Notes under the pieces: generated by a model
Seen by the model: only the letters and a program-made list of their open reading frames with translations
Told to the model about the DNA's origin: nothing
The model's database searches: none
Assembly (NCBI GenBank): GCA_024685995.1
Contig: JAIBDY010000006.1
Location: 1 to 64,000, forward strand
From: Piscirickettsiaceae bacterium
GTDB lineage: Bacteria > Pseudomonadota > Gammaproteobacteria > Nitrosococcales > Methylophagaceae
Direction: 5' to 3'
Length of the DNA stretch: 64,000 nt
Shown here: positions 58,919 to 64,000 of the stretch, in pieces
Layout of the letters: each line of letters starts with the position of its first letter
Numbering within the stretch: position 1 is the first letter of the stretch
Program-made: the position numbers and the translations under genes

Positions 58919-60097
58919 ATGCTCAGTGCACAAACGATTGAGATTGTGGAATCAACTATCCCCTTATTGGCAGAACACGGCGAAGCGATTACTCGTCACT
59001 TTTACGACAAATTATTAACAGAAAACCCTGACTTGGATAATGTATTTAACCCCTCAAACCAAGCTCAAGGTGGTCAAGCGAGAGCCCTTGCAGATGCTGT
59101 CTTCGCTTATGCTAATCACTTAAACGATCTAGAAGCATTACTCCCCGCGGTAGCGAGAATAGCCCATAAGCATGTCAGTTTAGGGGTGAAACCAGAACAA
59201 TACCCCATTATTGGTGGCGCACTTTTATCGGCAATACAAGATGTCGCGAGTTTACCCGATGGCCATCCCGCTTTAGTAGCGTGGGCAGAAGCCTATGGCG
59301 TCTTGGCAAATGTTTTTATTCAGGCAGAAGAAGCGTTATATCAGACTAGTGAACAAGTACAAGGCGGCTGGCGCGGCTTTCGTGACTTTAACATTGAGGA
59401 TGTTGTAACCGAAGCACCGAATGTGAAGTCATTTTATTTAAAACCCAAAGATGGTGGTGCCTTACCAGCATTTAAAGGTGGACAATATGTCGGATTAAAG
59501 GTCAATTTAGAGAATGATCATTATGATCAAATCCGACAATATTCTTTATCAGGACAGTCTGATCCTAGTTATTTACGGATCACGACTAAAGCGGAACCAT
59601 CTGGTCGTGTATCTAATTATCTACATGCTTGTGCACAAGGGACAACGGTATCAATACAAGTCCCCACTGGCGTGTTTAACCTTGATAAGCAAGTAGGTCA
59701 ACACGTCTTTTTAGCTGGTGGTGTAGGTATAACACCGTTGATGGGCATGTTGTACGAAGCCTTAAATAGTAGCGTGAACCCGAAAGATATTCTGTTTGTA
59801 CAAGCGCAAGAAGGGCCTGATAATGAGATTTTCAAAAAAGAACTAGTTGATTTACAACGTCAATGGGGATTTCATTATCAGACTCAATTCAGTGGTGGAG
59901 ATGAAGAGAGCTACATTAATGACGCGAGACTAGAACAATGGTTAGCGGCGGCAAATATAGATCCAACAAAGGATATTGCGGTCTATACATGTGGACCAAA
60001 GCCATTCATGGCGGCCATGAAAAAACATAGTCAAGGCATTGGTGTGGCGGTAGAAAATATTCATTATGAAGTCTTTGGTCCAACAACGGCCCTATAA
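58919..60097 (+). CDS. hmp: Flavohemoprotein, nitric oxide dioxygenase
   Basis: 392-residue cytoplasmic enzyme oxidising NO to nitrate with O2 and NAD(P)H. The globin domain (1-140) has B10 tyrosine in RHFYDKL and proximal-histidine region KHVSLGVKPEQYP; the FAD domain has RQYSLSG; the NAD domain has GGVGITPLMGML and YTCGPKPFM. ATG 58919 follows AGAAAGGA; an upstream in-frame ATG (58838) would read through the operator and is rejected. Confidence 0.97.
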   Translation: MLSAQTIEIVESTIPLLAEHGEAITRHFYDKLLTENPDLDNVFNPSNQAQGGQARALADAVFAYANHLNDLEALLPAVARIAHKHVSLGVKPEQYPIIGGALLSAIQDVASLPDGHPALVAWAEAYGVLANVFIQAEEALYQTSEQVQGGWRGFRDFNIEDVVTEAPNVKSFYLKPKDGGALPAFKGGQYVGLKVNLENDHYDQIRQYSLSGQSDPSYLRITTKAEPSGRVSNYLHACAQGTTVSIQVPTGVFNLDKQVGQHVFLAGGVGITPLMGMLYEALNSSVNPKDILFVQAQEGPDNEIFKKELVDLQRQWGFHYQTQFSGGDEESYINDARLEQWLAAANIDPTKDIAVYTCGPKPFMAAMKKHSQGIGVAVENIHYEVFGPTTAL

Positions 60098-60112
60098 AAA
60101 AAGGTGGATGTC

Positions 60113-60295
60113 ATGAACCACTTTTTACAATGGCGGTGGTTCATTGTCACCGCCATTGTGGGCACCACATTGAATTTGATTAATCAATGGGATGGCCTAA
60201 TGGGGGCAGCCCCGATTGATTATTTCAAATTGATGTTGACCTATCTCGTCCCGTTTTTAATCTCAAGCCTGTCTGCTTGGCAAGCAAAAAAATAA
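60113..60295 (+). CDS. nrtS: NrtS-like nitrate/nitrite transporter
   Basis: 60-residue two-TM protein directly after hmp (15 bases), with AAGGTGG as ribosome binding site for ATG 60113. The pattern TAIVGTTLNLINQWDGLMG followed by KLMLTYLVPFLISSLSAWQA matches the small NrtS transporters described in cyanobacteria and Marinobacter. Hmp makes nitrate, so a nitrate carrier in the same NO-controlled operon makes biochemical sense; direction of transport is unknown. Confidence 0.72.
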   Translation: MNHFLQWRWFIVTAIVGTTLNLINQWDGLMGAAPIDYFKLMLTYLVPFLISSLSAWQAKK

Positions 60296-60313
60296 GCACA
60301 AGCGTGATTCAAG

Positions 60314-61087
60314 TTAAGCGCGGTGTTTTTTAATTAAGTCGTAAGCGACTTGAATTTCTTTTGCTTGTTCGGTGGCGACTTTGACCATATCTTCTGGCAC
60401 ACCTTGGCCTATCAGCTTGTCTGGGTGATACTGGCTCATCAATTTTCGGTAAGCGCGTTTAATATCTTGGTCCGACTGATCGGCAGTGACGCCTAATGCC
60501 TTATAAGCATCATCTAATGAAGAAGCGGATACTGGACTGCCTTGACTAAAGTGCGATTGGTTCAGCACCATATCAAGCATTTGCCTAAACTCAATATCGC
60601 TATAACCTAGGCGGTTAGCAACTTGCTTTAGAAAGGCTTCTTCTTGCAAATCCACTTCACCATCGGCGACCGCCATGACGATTAAGTACATCAATAAAAC
60701 TTGCTTCAAATGCAGCGTTTGTCCGCAGTGCGCTATAAAAGCGTTTAAGGTGGCATCAATGTTAAAGTCCGGAGCGGACCCGCGTTTAAACTGGTTTATT
60801 GCCTGCTGGCGATGTTCTGCCGACATCCCCATCTTCTGAATAAAATCTTCGACATGATTGATTTCATCTTTGGAAATATGACCATCAACTTTGGCTAATT
60901 TGCCCATTAACACGAAAGTCGTTTCAAGAAAGACCTGTTTTCGTTGACCGCTGGCCAACGGGTTGATTGCCCCTAAGCCAAGATCTCTGGCGCGATCAAT
61001 ACCGCCACCAATGAAATAAGCGAGTAATGTCAGTAGAAAACTACCGGTGAAGTAGTAGGCAGCAAAAGCAAGAATATATTTAAACAC
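60314..61087 (-). CDS. djlA: Co-chaperone DjlA-like (TerB and J domains)
   Basis: 257-residue membrane-anchored J-protein. One N-terminal membrane segment (about 7-28), a TerB-like helical domain (about 50-155) with LAKVDGHISKDEINHVEDFI, a linker and a C-terminal J domain (about 190-257) with the HPD tripeptide in YHPDKL. DjlA stimulates DnaK in E. coli and is linked there to envelope stress. It lies 29 bases after ubiB on the same strand. Confidence 0.93.
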   Translation of the reverse strand: MFKYILAFAAYYFTGSFLLTLLAYFIGGGIDRARDLGLGAINPLASGQRKQVFLETTFVLMGKLAKVDGHISKDEINHVEDFIQKMGMSAEHRQQAINQFKRGSAPDFNIDATLNAFIAHCGQTLHLKQVLLMYLIVMAVADGEVDLQEEAFLKQVANRLGYSDIEFRQMLDMVLNQSHFSQGSPVSASSLDDAYKALGVTADQSDQDIKRAYRKLMSQYHPDKLIGQGVPEDMVKVATEQAKEIQVAYDLIKKHRA

Positions 61088-61116
61088 GATAAACCTTGAG
61101 CAAATTAGATGATGAA

Positions 61117-62781
61117 TTAGTGTTTCTTAACGCTAGAAAGTAACAGCAAGCCGCCCCAGAGACCCAACACCCAGCTCAGTAATGGCATCTCTGCAATCAT
61201 CGTCGGTGAATGGCCATCAAGTGCTTTGATAACCGCTGCGCCGATAATAAATGCCGCACCGCTGATAGCGGCAGTACTGCGAGCGCTAGCAGCACGGATT
61301 TCTTTATGAATTGTTTCAAGATCTTTAGAAGATAACTGCATTTTCAATTTGCCTTCTTGAACTTGCTGACTAATATCGTGGATCAAACGAGGTAACGTTG
61401 GCAGTGTATGCAACCAGTTTGGAGCTTCTTGTTGCAAGGTTTTGAACGCTGCTTGTGGCCCCATTTTTTCTTTCATCCAGTGTTCAAGAATCGGTTTAGC
61501 CGTTTGCCAGAGATCTAAATCAGGATAGAGTTGGCGGCCTAAACCTTCGATATTGAGCAAGGTCTTCTGTAACAATACCAATTGGGGTTGCACTTCCATA
61601 TTGAAACGCCGAGCAGTTTGGAATAAGCGAAGCAGGAGTTGGCCAAAAGAAATTTCTTTGAGCGGTTTTGCAAAGATTGGCTCACAAACACTGCGAATCG
61701 CGGCTTCGAATTCATCTAAACGCGTCTCAGCGGGCACCCAACCGGATTGGATATGTAATTCTGCAACACGGCGGTAATCATGGTTGAAGAAAGCCAAGAA
61801 GTTATCTGCTAAATAGCGCTGATCATCGGGCGCTAACGTACCCATAATGCCAAAATCAATCGCAACATATTTCGGGTTTTCCGGATCGCTGGCGTCGACC
61901 ATAATATTGCCTGGGTGCATATCGGCATGGAAAAAGCTATGTTTAAAAATCTGGGTAAAGAAGATTTCGACGCCAATTTCGGCGAGACGTTCTAAATTGA
62001 CATGTTGCGCTTTGAGCGCATCAATATCTCCTATCGGGATACCGTAAACCCGTTCTTGGACTAACAGCTTACTTTTCGTCAGTGGCCAGTGAATATCAGG
62101 GACATATAAAATATCGGTATCGGCAAAATTACGTTTTAATTGAGATGCAGAGGCCGCTTCTCGCAGCATATCGAGCTCATCAATTAAATTCTTTTCGAGT
62201 TCAGCGACCACTTCGGTTGGCCTGAGTCGCTTGCCTTCAGACCAATACCGTTCTGCGAGCCCGGCCATAGTATAGAGCAAACCAACATCATGTCTGATCG
62301 TGCTTTCAATATTCGGCCGAACTAATTTGAGAATAACCTCTGAGCCATCTAATAATTGTCCTGCATGGACTTGGGCAATGGAGGCGGAAGCTAGGGGGTA
62401 CTCATCAATATGAGCAAAGTGTTGGTCAATGGCGTCGTCACCATAAGCTTGACGAATTAAGGCTAAGGCTTGGGCATTGCTAAAAGGCGCAACTTGATCT
62501 TGTAACTTGGCTAATGCATCTGCAATATCATCAGGCAAGAGATCGCGACGGGTGGAGAGTAATTGACCAAATTTAACAAAGATCGGGCCCAGGTCTTGTA
62601 AAGCGAGACGAAGTCGTTCACCCCGAGGAACTTTCTTACTGTGAGTGAGACGGTAGGGTGATAAATAGCTGAGGTAGCGCAGTGGTCTAATCAAATGCAT
62701 TGTCTGAATAATATCGTCTAAGCGATGTTTAGACAGCACATGGTTAATTTGGATAAGACGAAAAATTTGGCGTAGTTTCAT
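61117..62781 (-). CDS. ubiB: Ubiquinone biosynthesis protein kinase-like ATPase UbiB
   Basis: 554-residue atypical (ABC1/ADCK) kinase-like protein required for ubiquinone synthesis. The KxGQ motif FVKFGQLLSTRRDLLPDDIA, the catalytic region FFHADMHPGNIMV and the DFGIMGTL motif are visible, with two C-terminal membrane segments (about 495-512 and 528-550). It overlaps ubiJ by 4 bases (ATGA). Confidence 0.97.
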   Translation of the reverse strand: MKLRQIFRLIQINHVLSKHRLDDIIQTMHLIRPLRYLSYLSPYRLTHSKKVPRGERLRLALQDLGPIFVKFGQLLSTRRDLLPDDIADALAKLQDQVAPFSNAQALALIRQAYGDDAIDQHFAHIDEYPLASASIAQVHAGQLLDGSEVILKLVRPNIESTIRHDVGLLYTMAGLAERYWSEGKRLRPTEVVAELEKNLIDELDMLREAASASQLKRNFADTDILYVPDIHWPLTKSKLLVQERVYGIPIGDIDALKAQHVNLERLAEIGVEIFFTQIFKHSFFHADMHPGNIMVDASDPENPKYVAIDFGIMGTLAPDDQRYLADNFLAFFNHDYRRVAELHIQSGWVPAETRLDEFEAAIRSVCEPIFAKPLKEISFGQLLLRLFQTARRFNMEVQPQLVLLQKTLLNIEGLGRQLYPDLDLWQTAKPILEHWMKEKMGPQAAFKTLQQEAPNWLHTLPTLPRLIHDISQQVQEGKLKMQLSSKDLETIHKEIRAASARSTAAISGAAFIIGAAVIKALDGHSPTMIAEMPLLSWVLGLWGGLLLLSSVKKH

Positions 62782-63371
62782 GATGCTTTACCGATTAACC
62801 TTGCAATACGAGCTTCTAGACGGTCGGCATCAGCACGTAAGGTATCAACCTCTGACAGGTAGTCCTTAACCTGGGATTTGTCCGGTAAGATCTGTGATTC
62901 TTCTCGTAGGTATTCTGCGATATTGAGCTGCATAGCTTGGTGGCTATTTTGCGCCCAAGTATGGAATTGTCTCAGACTATGTGCGATGGGGTAGGCGAGC
63001 GTATCGCCAGTGACCTTGGCCAGCTGTTGTTCCCAGTCAAAGTCAAAACCTTCTATTAGATCGCGTACTTGCTTGGCAAATTGTACATCACCATGGATAT
63101 TGATAGCTGCAGAAAATAAATTATCTGGATTGTTGCCTAGTTTCGCTAGGCTTAAAGCTTGACCTGTAATAACAAGATCGGAGGGTGGGGTATCGCCCAA
63201 TGTCAGTATCAGTTGCGATTGTTTAACCGATACTGACAGGGTTTGTTTCAGATCTGTGATCACAATCGCGATGCTGCGTTGATCAAAGGTGGTGAGTTTG
63301 GATTGTGTTTCAGGATCCTGTGCGATGGCGGCATTTAGCGCGAGCTCAAAGGGCTTTAATAAACGGCGCAT
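62778..63371 (-). CDS. ubiJ: Ubiquinone biosynthesis accessory factor UbiJ
   Basis: 197-residue protein with an N-terminal SCP2 lipid-binding domain (about 15-110) and a C-terminal coiled coil (SEVDTLRADADRLEARIARL). With UbiK it binds the lipid intermediates of ubiquinone synthesis. It lies 3 bases after ubiE and overlaps ubiB, the usual ubiEJB arrangement. Confidence 0.95.
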   Translation of the reverse strand: MRRLLKPFELALNAAIAQDPETQSKLTTFDQRSIAIVITDLKQTLSVSVKQSQLILTLGDTPPSDLVITGQALSLAKLGNNPDNLFSAAINIHGDVQFAKQVRDLIEGFDFDWEQQLAKVTGDTLAYPIAHSLRQFHTWAQNSHQAMQLNIAEYLREESQILPDKSQVKDYLSEVDTLRADADRLEARIARLIGKAS

Positions 63372-63374
63372 TGC

Positions 63375-64000
63375 TTAGAACTTATAACCACTATGTAAGG
63401 CGACAATGCCTGCGGACATATTGTGATAATCGCAGCGTTCAAAGCCAGCATCTGCCATCATTTGTTTTAATGTGGCTTGGTCGGGATGCATACGAATTGA
63501 CTCAGCGAGGTAGCGGTAGCTATCTTCATCATTTGACACCAATTTGCCAATTTTGGGCAGTAGCTTAAAAGAATACAAATCATAAATGGGCGCTAACCAG
63601 TCCGCAGGTTTAGAAAATTCTAATACCAACAATTGTCCCCCCGGTTTTAACACGCGGTACATTGACCGCAAAGCGGCATCTTTATCGGTGACATTACGTA
63701 AGCCAAAAGCGATGGTAATACAATCAAAGCTATTGTCAGGGAAAGGCAACGCTTCCGCATTGGCTTGAACATAATCGATATTATCGACTACACCTTCATT
63801 GATCAGCCGATCTCGACCGACATTTAACATACTGGCATTGATATCGGCTAAGACAACCTGGCCAGTGCTACCCACCATTTTAGAGAACTTAAGCGTTAAA
63901 TCCCCTGTACCGCCGGCAATATCTAATACCTTCGCACCTCGTCTGACACCACTGGCATGCAAGGTGAAGCGCTTCCATAACCGATGAATGCCCATTGACA
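63375..64000 (-). CDS. ubiE: Ubiquinone/menaquinone methyltransferase UbiE (5' end outside window)
   Basis: C-terminal ~208 residues of the C-methyltransferase acting on ubiquinone and menaquinone precursors. The SAM motif [15 protein letters not shown], then [20 protein letters not shown] and the ALHSGYKF C-terminus are as in E. coli. The frame is open to the window edge (S-M-G-I-H-R-L-W), so about 45 N-terminal residues are missing. Confidence 0.97.
   Translation of the reverse strand, partial: SMGIHRLWKRFTLHASGVRRGAKVLDIAGGTGDLTLKFSKMVGSTGQVVLADINASMLNVGRDRLINEGVVDNIDYVQANAEALPFPDNSFDCITIAFGLRNVTDKDAALRSMYRVLKPGGQLLVLEFSKPADWLAPIYDLYSFKLLPKIGKLVSNDEDSYRYLAESIRMHPDQATLKQMMADAGFERCDYHNMSAGIVALHSGYKF

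Overview
The window is a chromosomal segment of a flagellated gammaproteobacterium with roughly 45% G+C. The evidence is gene content and order: coaBC-dut-algC-argB-slmA, a Vibrio/Pseudomonas-type polar flagellar cluster with FlrA/FlrB/FlrC regulators and FlaG, tgt-yajC-secD-secF, mpl-ubiX, and ubiE-ubiJ-ubiB. A marine methylotroph such as Methylophaga or a relative would fit (fhs, G+C, NrtS), but that placement is a guess. No rRNA, tRNA, CRISPR array or intact insertion sequence was seen.

Layout. 1-8.6 kb: the 3' part of clpB, a c-di-GMP GGDEF/EAL protein, an SDR reductase, cheR, a DUF4126 protein, a Nif3-like protein and a YihY membrane protein. 8.6-14.7 kb: coaBC, dut, an algC with a large membrane-anchored N-terminal extension, argB, slmA and an orphan receiver-like protein. 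14.8-39.4 kb: flgBCDEFGHIJKL, fliC, flaG, fliD, fliS, fliT-like, flrA, flrB, flrC and fliEFGHIJ. 39.5-48 kb: a five-gene chemosensory-like operon, then fliK and a chemoreceptor. 48-57.4 kb: pyrF, tgt, yajC, secD, secF, a 64-codon small gene, mpl, ubiX and fhs. 57.4-60.3 kb: a small accessory patch with an AT-rich six-TM protein, a decayed YbiI-type zinc-finger gene, a small membrane protein, and hmp followed by an nrtS-like gene behind an NsrR-like operator. 60.3-64 kb: djlA, ubiB, ubiJ and the 3' part of ubiE on the minus strand.

The flagellar hierarchy can be read in the DNA. A possible sigma-70 promoter precedes flrA. Sigma-54 (-24/-12) elements with exact GG-N10-GC spacing precede flgB, flrB, the chemosensory-like operon and fliK. 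Sigma-28 elements with exact 11-bp spacing precede fliC and fliS, and a weaker one precedes the 64-codon gene at 53.3-53.5 kb.

The best candidate for an undescribed system is the operon at 39,714-44,911, inserted between fliJ and fliK: STAS protein, CheA-like protein, CheW, ParA-like ATPase and globin-PAS-methyl-accepting protein. Four of the five genes are translationally coupled to a neighbour by overlapping stop and start codons. The CheA-like protein keeps the CheA domain order but has lost the phosphorylatable histidine and the ATP-binding N and G boxes. The ParA-like protein has lost the signature lysine, and the STAS protein has D-T-A-A where D-S-S-G is usual. The receptor has an apparently heme-competent globin. 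This looks like a chemosensory array component built without histidine-kinase chemistry, possibly sensing NO or O2 near the flagellar pole.
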